A DNA stretch of 64,000 nucleotides from Aureobasidium sp. EXF-3400. Its lineage: Eukaryota > Ascomycota > Dothideomycetes > Dothideales > Saccotheciaceae. A model generated the notes under the pieces. It saw only the letters and a program-made list of their open reading frames with translations, was not told the origin of the DNA and did not search any database. The translations under genes were made by a program, and so were the position numbers. The stretch spans positions 1-64,000 of the forward strand of contig SWBL01000138.1 of the NCBI GenBank assembly GCA_024195585.1. The letters are read 5' to 3'. This document shows, piece after piece, positions 54,989-64,000 of this stretch (positions are counted from its first letter, which is position 1; every line of letters starts with the position of its first letter).

Positions 54989-57900
54989 ATGGCGCACTAT
55001 CCTCCATGGCCTCCTGCTGCTGCGTCGCCATCTGCGCACCCTTCCGGCTATCCACCACCGCCGCCTCTTCCGTCGACTGCAGGCCAGGCCATGGCTTTAC
55101 CACCAGAGCTGCAGGCTTTGAATATCACTCCTCAGCAGATGGCTGCGCTGTTGACTCACCTTCAAGCTGGCACTTTTCCTTTACCCCCTCCTCCGCCTCC
55201 TCCTCCACCGCCGCAGGCTTACCAGTCGGCCGCGCCTTTCGCACCTGTGCCTTTTCCACTTCCCGTCCCAACACAGACCACTGTCGGTCAAACCGTTCTG
55301 GCGCCAACCGCGGTGCCGTCTTACATGGACATTGATCGCGAGGAGGGTGAAGTCAGCGACGCTTCACAACACATCAACCGTGCACCGTCTGCGCCCTCTT
55401 CTAAGAAGCGCAAGTCGCGCACTTCTCAGTTGGCCCACCGTACGACTACCCAATCCAGTCCATCATCTACCCCCACAAAGAACAACTCAGATGTAAGTCA
55501 CGGCTCAATCCAACAGAAAAGGGAAGCTGTTTTGCCTTTCATTGCTGCACTGCATCAAGAAGGGTTCACCTTCGACGAATTTGTCCGCGAGGGTTTCGAG
55601 GAAAATTTACTTCGTCAAGTCTATCAAGACTTGCAGATCCCCACCGTCTCGCCCCTAGTGTCTAGTGCGCAGCCACCGGTCACAGAGGCCGTAGCTGCAA
55701 AGGTGACAGATGCTGCAACCACTCCACCTTCTATCGTTCCTCCTGTCAAGGAGGCCAAGCCCACTGTTCCTGTTAAACAGGCACCGCCTATGAACCGCCA
55801 GGATTACCTGGCACGTCTACAAGCTGCAAAGAACAAGAAAGCCGAAGCTGTCCCTACGAAACAACCTGTTGTGTCCGCAAAATCCGCAACACCCCCTGCC
55901 GTCAAGAATGAGGTCGCACCACCACCGGTCGTGATTCCTGCTGAATCGCAACCTAAACCTCAAGAAGCACAGAAAACTGGCACCCAGTCGGTTGCAGCCA
56001 CCAACAAACAGTCACAAACCACTGAATTGATTCGCAAAAAGATGGAGGCTTTGAAGGCAACACAACGCCGCTTGGCCAACAACACGAATACTTCCACTTC
56101 CTCCACACCTGGCTCAACATCCACGATACATGCTGTAGGGCAACCCCAATCGGAGGCTACACCAACTCCACCTACAAGCAGAACTCCATTGGCCTCTTCT
56201 CAACTGGCAGCTCCGAGCTTAATACCTGGTCTACGCATGTCGACCTCGATGGCGAGTTCCCCACAACCTCAGCCTCAGTTTCAAACTGGCCCGACGGCTT
56301 CTAGTGCCTCACCAGGCTCTTCGAAAGATCCCACACCACAGCCCGCTACTACGACATCCGTGCCTATGATCAGAAAACGTCCTGTAGCATCCGACCTCAA
56401 TGAGGCCCAAGTTGTTGCCGATCACCATCCCTTCAAAAGACCGTTTGGACAAAGCAGGAAGAACAGTTTTGATGCAGGAATGATCATTCAGGTCAGCGAT
56501 GATGAAGACATGTCTGATGATGACGATGATGAGCTGAGCAGTGCAAAGCCCTTGGTCAAAACCAGCGCAGTTCCGGCTGGCCAGCGTGACAAGAACATTC
56601 GCGATCTGCCTCCGCTACGTGACTTCCCTCAACGCTCGACAGCGTTTCAGAAGCAGGCGGGTGTTTTCACACCGCCCCTCGGTACTCCTGGAGCATCGAG
56701 TGATGCTGAAGAACTAAGAAGGAAAGAGTTGGAAATCACATCTCTCAATCAGAGGATACAAGAGTACGAGAAACGCAAAGCTGCGCTCAAAGCGAAGGCC
56801 AAGCTTGCACAGAGCCAGCCTCATACTCCTTCTCAGATCGTGAGACCCTCTGAGAAGGATTCTGCGCTCCCGGCTCCTAGTCCTGCAACATCACATGCGC
56901 CTACACCAGCCACAAGCCAACTCAAGGAATCAGTCGATCGACGCACTGAACTCAAGGCCGCTTTGACAGCACGCAATGCCGATATTGACAATCAGAAGGC
57001 TAGAATCCTGGAGATGCAAAAACAAATGGCCGATATGCAGAGACAGTACGACCAAGATATGGAGAACCAACGGAAGCTTCGTGAAGAACTCGAGAATTTG
57101 GATGTCAACACTGAAGGGATGACACAAGCTGAGATGGAGGCCAAGAAGCAGGAGATTGAGAACCTCCAAGAGCCAGACCCTGTTGGAGACAGTGCCCTAC
57201 CAACCACGGGGTCGACTCAGACTGGAAACTCGGATGTTTCCATGAGCGAGAGCGGATCAGACAGCTCGCCAGACGATCAGTCAGTTGCAGATGTCCAATC
57301 TCCTCGAACACATAGAGATGCAACAACCTCGAGCCCTGGTCGTGCAAGAGTTCTTGATGACATTCGTGCCGATCGCGCCAAAGCAGACCAGATTAGAACG
57401 CAGACTTCCGAGGACAGCTCAGATTCCGATTCGGGCTCGAGCATGTCTGAGAGTTCTGAATCAGAGGAAGACGAAGGCGAAGATGAACATCTGCAAACCA
57501 ACAACATGGTGACGGATGCATCTGCTAGTGTTGAATCTGGCTCTGAAAACATGAAAGGCGTTAGCGAATCCGCAAGCGCTGAACCCGAGCTCGCCGATTC
57601 CCAAGATAAATTGGTATGGTTATTTATCAGGAACATACCTTTCACGGCGACTAAGGATCTTATGCACTCATTCTTCGATGGCCTCGATGTGTAAGTCAAA
57701 CAGGTTGAAGTAACCTCAACGTATTCAAGCTGATATGGAAAAACTTTAGCAAGCGCACCCATCTTCCACGACACCCTACTCGCGACCAAGGCACAGGCTC
57801 CGGCTTTGTCGAGCTTCCGCTCTCCCAAGCTGTTGCTGCGATCGATCAGCTAAGTGGATGTGAGATGCAGAACCGCAAAGTCTCTATCCAGATGTCGAAG

Positions 57901-58976
57901 TTCGAGCCCAAGCTACCCTCCTCACTTTCGCCTGCGCCAAGCTCTGTGTCGTCTGACAGTAGCAGTGATGACGAGATGGACATCTCGACAGATTCTGACG
58001 AGGAGAGTGAAGATGACTTGAACGACGTTGCAGCTGCTTCTAGAGCGGATGTCCACACTGGTACATCGGTAGACGAGGCATCGGCTGCAGAAGCTTCAGC
58101 TGATGAAGATGAGGACAAGAGTGAGGATGAGGACGGAGATCGAATGGATCTCGAGTCCTCAGACGCATCTTCCGAGGAGTATTCACCAGAGCCTGCTGCT
58201 GTACCTGTTTCATCGCTCCCTCTGTCTCAGCCTAGCAATACCAGCAGACCAAACCTTGCTGACGATCTAGCGCCTGAATTGCAGCCAACTGCCGAACAAC
58301 AAATCGGTGTCACTGAAGCGGTAAGTTCTACCAACAGAGGTCAGCGTGTGCTGACACCAGTACAGGTCAACACAGCCTCATCTAACAGCACGAACTTCAA
58401 ACCATACGAGAGTCTGCTTAAGAACTTCAAAGGATACCGCTATCATCCTGACTATCCTCGTGAAGTACAGGGCGGGTATCGTTCGTTGACCTACAGTCAT
58501 CAGATCGATCCCAACAAGGAGCTGTGCCGTTATGAAGTTGCATCTGGTGTTTGCAACGACAGTTCGTGTGACTATCAACATTTCCGCGACATGGGTGTTT
58601 CTGGTGCGTCTGAGGGCGCGACCTCCTGATTTTCCTTTGTTCATGCATTCATTCATTTTTTCTTCCGACCAACTGCTTCCAATCGACGACCACACGTGCT
58701 CTGTGCGACATGGTCCTTGATATCTCTATGACACATCCTGATTCTGTGGTGCGGTAGCTGACTTAGGGCACTGACGTTGCAGATGATACTGTTCTCCTTC
58801 AAATGGGCATGAACGGCAACACTGGAAAGAACGCCGAGTACAGACAAGGCTTGAGAGACATCCTACAACAGATGAGGGACAATGGATCTCTCGAAACTGA
58901 AGCTGTCGCTACACGCGTGGCCCAGTATCGAAGAGATTTCCTCAAAGATCCCTCCAACATACTTGATTTGAACTAG
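54989..58976 (+). CDS. RRM plus zf-C3H1 protein, Red1/ZFC3H1-like nuclear RNA-decay factor
   Basis: Exons 54989-57690, 57750-58603 and 58783-58976 encode 1249 residues. The N-terminus is Pro-rich (polyproline near 60-75), then disordered Ser/Thr/Pro/Gln sequence with an acidic DEDMSDDDDDEL patch near 510. A coiled coil spans about 570-720. An RRM at about 875-965 shows RNP2 LFIRNI, RNP1 GSGFVELP, and is split by intron 1. A second acidic low-complexity region follows. The putative zinc finger is CRYEVASGVCNDSSCDYQH (Cys1160, Cys1169, Cys1174, His1178), the zf-C3H1 pattern of ZFC3H1 and fission-yeast Red1, which guide Mtl1 and the nuclear exosome. A possible in-frame 45-nt intron lies at 58321-58365. 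The finger assignment is strong; orthology to Red1 is inference because the RRM is an unusual partner. Confidence 0.8.
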
Positions 58977-59965
58977 ACGGTCCACAAATCGAGACCCCGA
59001 TCTCGACAGGCCGCTGACCTGATGTTTTCGTTGCCCGCTTGCGCAAAACGCAAGGGTGAACAACATATTTTACAGCACTATCACGACTGCGTGTAGCGGT
59101 CCTCAATGCTTGCTAGTGCCTGACTACTTGTCAGGATTCGTACGTGCAAAGAGTGTGTTCCATGGAGGACATGGTATCGGCGATTCTGAAAAATCGTATA
59201 CTTTTGTCGCATGGCAGAACGAAAGAAAGAGCGCGGAGAAGCAAGAAGCAGATTGCAGATTGCAGAAGCCGAGCGGAGATGGACGCTCTACCGACAACGC
59301 CGGCTAAGCTGAGTGCCTCGCAGCCTCTCTGCCAAAGCCCGCTGTGTACCGGCTGAAATGACATATCGGGGCCAGTGGTCCGATAAGGACTGAAGACCGA
59401 TGACAGGGCCTAGCCATAATCAGATAGAAGAAACAAAAGACCTTGCCTTAAAAAAAAATGCATTCCTTGTCAAAAACGTCCAATTGTTTGCAAGTGCTCG
59501 TACTTTGCGACGTGTTGTTGATGAGCGCCTTTCGTCATCGGGCGATGATGTCGGTCACCGCTCTCTGCTCGGCGTTACAGTGGCCCCCAAGAACGCGCTC
59601 AAGCAAGACGTGCTACAGCAACGGTTTTGTGAGTCAGGCAAGCGGTCCCGGCGGGCGATCTCCAAGGAAATGCGAGACGCAAAACACAAGTGTCGGAGCG
59701 CTCGGCGTATTTAGCCTCTACCCACGTGAAGGGGCTCGGAAGAACTGGAACGATGGCAGAAAGTGACGGAAGCACGGTGGCGGGTTTGGAAGGACCCTTG
59801 CCCTCACTGGCCTTTTGGTGAGAGTCGGGTCTGATTGACATAAGCGCGGGGCTCGCTGGGAGCTTTTATTTCTCCCAACAACAATTGAAACTTGAACCTC
59901 TTTCCTACACACATCTCTGTTTCCTCTACACATCTCAATCCATTTCTCTCAATCCACACATCACC
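58977..59965. promoter_or_regulatory. Intergenic region and transaldolase promoter
   Basis: About 1 kb. The last 100 bp before the ATG are CT- and CA-rich (CACACATCTC and CTCAATCCACACATCACC), typical of a strongly expressed fungal gene. Frames at 59400-59766 have no motif and are not supported. Confidence 0.45.
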
Positions 59966-61129
59966 ATGTCTAGCTCTCTCGACCAGCTCAAGGCCTCTGG
60001 CACCGTACGTTCCCACAGCTCAGCTATGCCCCTGTGGAGGGGTCAAATGCCGACCTATCACTAACACTTTTTCAAGGTTGTCGTCTGCGACTCTGGTGAC
60101 TTTGCTACCATTGACAAGTACAAGCCTCAGGATGCTACCACCAACCCTTCCCTGATCCTGGCAGCCTCTAAGAAGGCTGAGTATGCCAAGCTTATTGACA
60201 ACGCTGTCGCCTACGGAAAGGAGCACGCCGATGGCAAGAGCATCGACGACCAGGTTGATGCTGTCCTTGACGCTCTCCTTGTCCAGTTCGGCAAGGAGAT
60301 CCTCCAGATCGTCCCCGGCAAGGTCTCTACCGAGGTTGACGCCAGATTCTCCTTCGACACCGACGCCAGTGTCAAGAAGGCCCTCCGTATCATCGACGTG
60401 TGTTGCATCATAGCGTAAATCTTTTTGTCTTCGCTCGGCTGACTCTTGCAACAGCTCTACAAGGAGGCCGGTATCTCCAAGGACCGCATTCTCATCAAGA
60501 TCGCCTCGACCTACGAGGGTATCAAGGCTGCTCACATCCTGCAGTCCAAGTACGACATCAACACCAACTTGACTCTGATGTTCTCGCCTGTTCAGGCCAT
60601 TGCTGCCGCTGAGGCCGGTGCTTTCCTCATCTCTCCCTTCGTTGGCCGTATCCTTGACTGGTACAAGGCCAACCACAAGAAGGAGTACAAGAAGGAGGAG
60701 GACCCCGGTGTCAAGTCCGTTGTTGAGATTTACAACTACTACAAGAAGTTCGGCTACAAGACCATCGTCATGGGTGCTTCCTTCAGAAACATTGGTGAGA
60801 TCACCGAGCTCGCTGGCTGCGACTACCTCACTATCTCCGTAAGTCACCAAACCTTGCAATACTCTAATCGACACTAACAAAACGTGCAGCCCAACCTCCT
60901 CGAGGAGCTCTACAACAGCAAGGACGAGGTTCCCCAGAAGCTCAACGCTGCCAACGCCACCAAGCTCGACCTCGAGAAGAAGTCGTACCTCCACGACGAG
61001 CCCGCCTTCCGTTTCTACTTCAACGAGGACCCCATGGCCGTCCACAAGCTCAGCGAGGGTATCAGCAAGTTCGCTGCTGACGCCGTCACCCTCAAGGAGA
61101 TCCTCAAGGAGAAGCTCCAGAAGGCTTAA
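59966..61129 (+). CDS. TAL1: Transaldolase (4 exons)
   Basis: Non-oxidative pentose phosphate enzyme: transfers dihydroxyacetone from sedoheptulose 7-phosphate to glyceraldehyde 3-phosphate. Exons 59966-60004, 60077-60397, 60455-60838 and 60890-61129 encode 327 residues (yeast 335). Signatures: [20 protein letters not shown] then [23 protein letters not shown] with the Schiff-base Lys135; [44 protein letters not shown] and [17 protein letters not shown]. Phases are 0 at all three junctions, so each intron has to be removed by donor and acceptor match (GTACGT, GTGTGT, GTAAGT). Codon usage is among the most biased in the window, as expected for an abundant cytosolic enzyme. Very secure. Confidence 0.97.
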
Positions 61130-61594
61130 ATTATTTAATTTGATGATGGTTTGGGCAATGTGCATATGACGACTGCCGCGACATGACTTTTTCTTTCTCA
61201 CGTACAACAAAAAATAAAATACCCCTGTTGTCGTTCTTGTCATTCTGATGTTGCTTTCTCCCTCCTCCGGAGTCCGGAAACTATGATATGACATGCAATA
61301 ATATAGCTCATTTTGTTGCGCTCAACCAATAACGATGGTTTCTGTCGCAAGATTTTGTTTTGTTTGGCTGACGTAGACGTGCACCGAGGCAGAAGCCGAG
61401 CGAAGCTGTCTTACGAAGCAGCAGCCGGACTTAAGCCGTAAAATGCGGAAGTCATGGGTGCTTGGAGCTCTGACGAGACCCGCAGAGCGGGGCTACGCCT
61501 TCGTCGGACCTTTGACCTTCGACTCTCAACTCCGCCTCTTCGAACCAACCACAACTCTTAGACAAAGTTCAAACACACGTCTAAATCAATCAAA
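61130..61594. other. Intergenic region between transaldolase and SOD1
   Basis: 465 bp of tandem-gene spacer with the transaldolase 3' end (ATAAAATA-like signal near 61210) and the SOD1 promoter. No other feature is supported. Confidence 0.4.
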
Positions 61595-62479
61595 ATGGTC
61601 AAAGCAGGTACGTTCACACGCACAAAGACGATTCCCAATCGATCGCGGATAGGTTTCGAGCTCTCAGAGGCAAAAGTGGGGCTAGGCAAAGAGGAAGAGC
61701 AGGTTACACGCACCTGTCCACCAAGGTGGCCTTGTGAGCCAACGGCCATCCAATGGTGTTGAAGGAGGTCGTGAGACATCACTCTAGAATCTGTGCCTCT
61801 GCTCCCTTGAGCTTGGTGGCCAACGAGCTTGACAGATCGGATACTGGACTCGTTGCGTATTGCCAGAGGTGCATCCATCAGTAGAAGCTAACAGCATGCC
61901 TTGCAGTTGCCGTCCTCCGTGGAGACTCTAAGGTCTCCGGTACCGTCACCTTCGAGCAGGCCTCCGAAGGTGCTAACACCACCATCTCCTGGGACATCAC
62001 CGGCCACGACGCCAACGCTGAGCGTGGTATGCACGTTCACGCCTTCGGTGACAACACCAACGGCTGCACTTCCGCCGGCCCTCACTGTGAGTGTTCTTAG
62101 TCGATGCAATGGTACTAGAAAGAAACAAGTGCTCATACACTGGCAGTCAACCCTCACGGCAAGACCCACGGTGCCCCCGAGGATGACGAGCGCCACGTTG
62201 GTGACTTGGGCAACTTCAAGACCGATGCTCAGGGCAACGCCAAGGGCTCCGTCACCGACAAGCTCATCAAGCTGATCGGCCCCGAGAGCGTCCTCGGCCG
62301 TACCATCGTTGTCCACGCTGGCACTGATGACCTTGGCAAGGGTGGCCACGAGGAGAGCAAGAAGACCGGTAACGCTGGCCCTCGCCCTGCTTGCGGTAAG
62401 TTTCCTTCCCACCAAACATGTTCTTCAAATCGAATTGGTACTGATCTCGCGCATAGGTGTCATCGGTATCGCCTCGTAA
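61595..62479 (+). CDS. SOD1: Cu/Zn superoxide dismutase (4 exons)
   Basis: Cytosolic enzyme that dismutates superoxide. Exons 61595-61607, 61907-62086, 62147-62395 and 62457-62479 encode 154 residues, the canonical length. The first coding exon is only 13 nt (MVKA and one base) and is followed by a 299-nt intron, long for this genome. Metal ligands are all present: His47 and His49 in GMHVHAFGD, His64, His72, His81 and Asp84 in [11 protein letters not shown] and ERHVGDLGN, and the later His in [12 protein letters not shown]. Cys58 and the Cys in PRPACGVIGIAS form the structural disulfide. All phases are 1, so the exons must be joined exactly as given. Very secure. Confidence 0.97.
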
Positions 62480-63222
62480 GCTGTCCACGTTTAATGTCTT
62501 GATGAGTAGTAGTATTGGAATGGCCGTCCTCGAGATGTGCCTTTGGAATGTACAGTTGATGATCAAGCCAAAGAAACTATGACTATAGAACATGCTGCTA
62601 TATGGTTCATGGTGATGTGTGCGTGAAACAACATGGTGAATGCGTGGTGACCATGGCTCTTGATGCTTAGTGTTGGGTTTGACACGTTTGCAGTGTATGG
62701 AAGTCTGTGATACATGTTCCCCTAGCGACAACGAAAATGGATATACATGATCTTCCGCAAAGCACCAATTAAACCTCCAGGCTCTTGTTCAATAGCAGAA
62801 CGAATCGAAGGGCAGCGAACAGCAAAGATGAAGCGGCACTGAATTAGCGGCGCACTGACATTTGTCGGAGCTCTCTCACCCCACATCCGCCAGCTGTCTC
62901 GATTATGTTTCTCGACTCCCTGAACCCTTAGAGCCGCTTTATATCACTGCTTTTTGTTTTCACAGCAATTGCTTCGTTCTATACAGCCACTCTTCTGCCA
63001 GACTCAACCTTGAGAAACGGCATTGACTTTTTCCAGATTGCATTCTGCTGCTGCAATCACCCCACTCCGTCCACTGGTGAGCACGAGACCCTCGAAGCCC
63101 TGGCCACAGCCCACACCACCCCTCTCAACTTGCCACTCAGTCTCTTTCCAAGACAGCAACTGATTCAATCCATCGACAGTCCTACTTTCGTCGTCTTCGC
63201 TATCAATTGTCTCCACTTCATC
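62480..63222. other. Intergenic region between SOD1 and the Tudor-SN gene
   Basis: 743 bp. It contains a CT- and CA-rich leader from about 62940 to 63220, next to the start of the downstream gene. No other gene is supported. Confidence 0.4.
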
Positions 63223-64000
63223 ATGGCTCTCATGGAAGCTAAAGTCAAGAGCGTCCTCTCTGGTGACACGCTTGTTCTACACAACATCAAGAACCCTTCT
63301 CAAGAACGCACTCTGAGCTTGGCCTTTGTCAGTGCTCCTAGGATACGCAGAGAGGGCGATGAGCCCGGTGCTTTCCAATCCAGAGACTTTGTTCGCAAGC
63401 TTTGCGTCGGCAAGGTTGTTCGATTCGCCGTTCTCTACAACATTCCCACGCCTTCACCTCGCGACTACGGTGTTATCATCTTGCAAAGTGGCCAACATCT
63501 GCTCGACCTCGTTGTGCGTGAGGGTTTGGTCAAGCTGAGAGATGATGCCGGCAAAAAGGAGGATACACCACAAGGCACTGAGTTGCTCGAAAGGTTGCAG
63601 GCTCTTGAGAGCCATGCCAAGGTCGACGAGAAGGGCCTCTGGAACCCCGACCAACAACGCATCGACAATCTTCACGACCTGTCAGACCCAAGGGCCTTCT
63701 CTGAAGCTTACAAGGGTCAGCCCATTGACGCCATTGTCGAACGTGTCCTGAGCGCAGACCGCTTCATCTGTCGTCTGCTGGTCCAGCCCGCAAAGCACAC
63801 TCAAACCATTGTCTTGCTTGCTGGTGTTCGCGCCCCTGCCACCAAGAGAATCAACCCTTCAGATCAATCAGAGCAACCTGCAGAGCCTTTCGGTACCGAA
63901 GCACACCGCTTCGTCGAGGAGAGACTGTTGCAGCGTGGTGTTCAAGTCCGCATCCTCGGAGTTTCACCCAACAACCTTCTGGTCGGAGAAGTCAGACACC
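63223..64000 (+). CDS. Tudor-SN / SND1-like staphylococcal nuclease-repeat protein (5' part)
   Basis: An open frame of 259 codons starts at 63223 and runs off the right edge, so the gene is partial. It reads MALMEAKVKSVLSGDTLVLH then RTLSLAFVSAPRIRREGDE, followed by SRDFVRKLCVGKVVRFAVLY and GVIILQSGQHLLDLVVREGL. This is the first SNase-like repeat of Tudor-SN. A second repeat begins at IDAIVERVLSADRFICRLLV and VLLAGVRAPATKR, then FGTEAHRFVEERLLQRGVQV. Tandem SNase repeats with degenerate active sites plus a Tudor domain make up SND1, an RNA-binding regulator of mRNA stability and splicing. The Tudor domain would be beyond the window. There is no intron in the visible part. The start is supported by a CTTCATCATGG context. 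Confidence 0.9.
   Translation, partial: MALMEAKVKSVLSGDTLVLHNIKNPSQERTLSLAFVSAPRIRREGDEPGAFQSRDFVRKLCVGKVVRFAVLYNIPTPSPRDYGVIILQSGQHLLDLVVREGLVKLRDDAGKKEDTPQGTELLERLQALESHAKVDEKGLWNPDQQRIDNLHDLSDPRAFSEAYKGQPIDAIVERVLSADRFICRLLVQPAKHTQTIVLLAGVRAPATKRINPSDQSEQPAEPFGTEAHRFVEERLLQRGVQVRILGVSPNNLLVGEVRH

Noticed and set aside
55493..55516. GTAAGT...CAACAG segment of 24 nt in the Red1-like first exon
   Set aside because: It is far below the minimum intron length seen here (about 45 nt), so it is treated as coding.
59400..59766. Frames upstream of transaldolase
   Set aside because: No motif or bias, and the sequence grades into the CT-rich promoter.
61608..61906. snoRNA in the long SOD1 intron
   Set aside because: Short hairpins are present (CCACCAAGGTGG), but I could not find C/D or H/ACA boxes in the right arrangement.

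Overview
The window is nuclear DNA of a filamentous ascomycete (Pezizomycotina; a dothideomycete is my best guess, from gene content and compactness rather than any marker). The evidence is very short introns (mostly 48-60 nt, GTRNGT donors, CTRAY-like branch sites, YAG acceptors), dense coding on both strands, CT-rich leaders, and typical fungal genes: vacuolar GH38 alpha-mannosidase, class II myosin, TVP23, LCL3 and a rhodopsin-like 7TM protein. I see no virus, plasmid, CRISPR array, intact transposon, rRNA or convincing tRNA. Exon coordinates were derived by eye from reading-frame continuity, splice motifs and conserved protein motifs.

Layout. 0-10 kb: ribosomal protein eL29 (-), mitochondrial aconitase (-, 8 exons), a Bud20/ZNF593 zinc-finger protein (+), the Ran factor Mog1 (+) and a GCNA-like SprT protease (-). 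10-17 kb: a three-finger C2H2 protein (-) with about 3.4 kb of gene-free DNA upstream, holding a small family of decayed inverted repeats, then an orphan coiled-coil protein (+). 17-31 kb: the Vts1 RNA-binding protein, a secreted GH16 glucanase, a divergent pair of an AtuA/DUF1446 protein (-) and a CaiB/BaiF CoA-transferase (+), an LCL3-type nuclease (-), Ams1 alpha-mannosidase (+) and a D-2-hydroxyacid dehydrogenase (-). 31-37 kb: a rhodopsin-like membrane protein (+) and a gene-poor stretch with one candidate small-gene exon. 37-47 kb: TVP23 (-), a CitE-like lyase (+), an ANCHR-like B-box protein (-), Tel2 (-), Uba3 (+) and a Ted1/PGAP5-type phosphoesterase (+). 47-64 kb: a very long class II myosin (-), an RRM plus zf-C3H1 protein of Red1/ZFC3H1 type (+), transaldolase (+), Cu/Zn superoxide dismutase (+) and the 5' part of a Tudor-SN gene (+) that runs off the right edge.

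Most genes are unlinked housekeeping functions: TCA cycle, pentose phosphate pathway, ribosome assembly, neddylation, TOR/ATM-kinase maturation, Golgi and vacuole, cytokinesis, nuclear RNA decay. The only neighbours that look functionally paired are the divergent AtuA-like and CoA-transferase genes (20.8-25.7 kb), which suggest a shared acyl-CoA catabolic route. I did not find a clearly new multi-gene system. The most unusual observations are a 6-nt internal micro-exon in UBA3, a 7-nt first coding exon in the eL29 gene, an in-frame 45-nt intron-like segment in the Red1-like gene, a 13-bp perfect inverted repeat inside the long aconitase intron, a transition-biased inverted-repeat cluster at 13.6-14.2 kb, and an unrecognised strongly codon-biased small exon at 35.3 kb.
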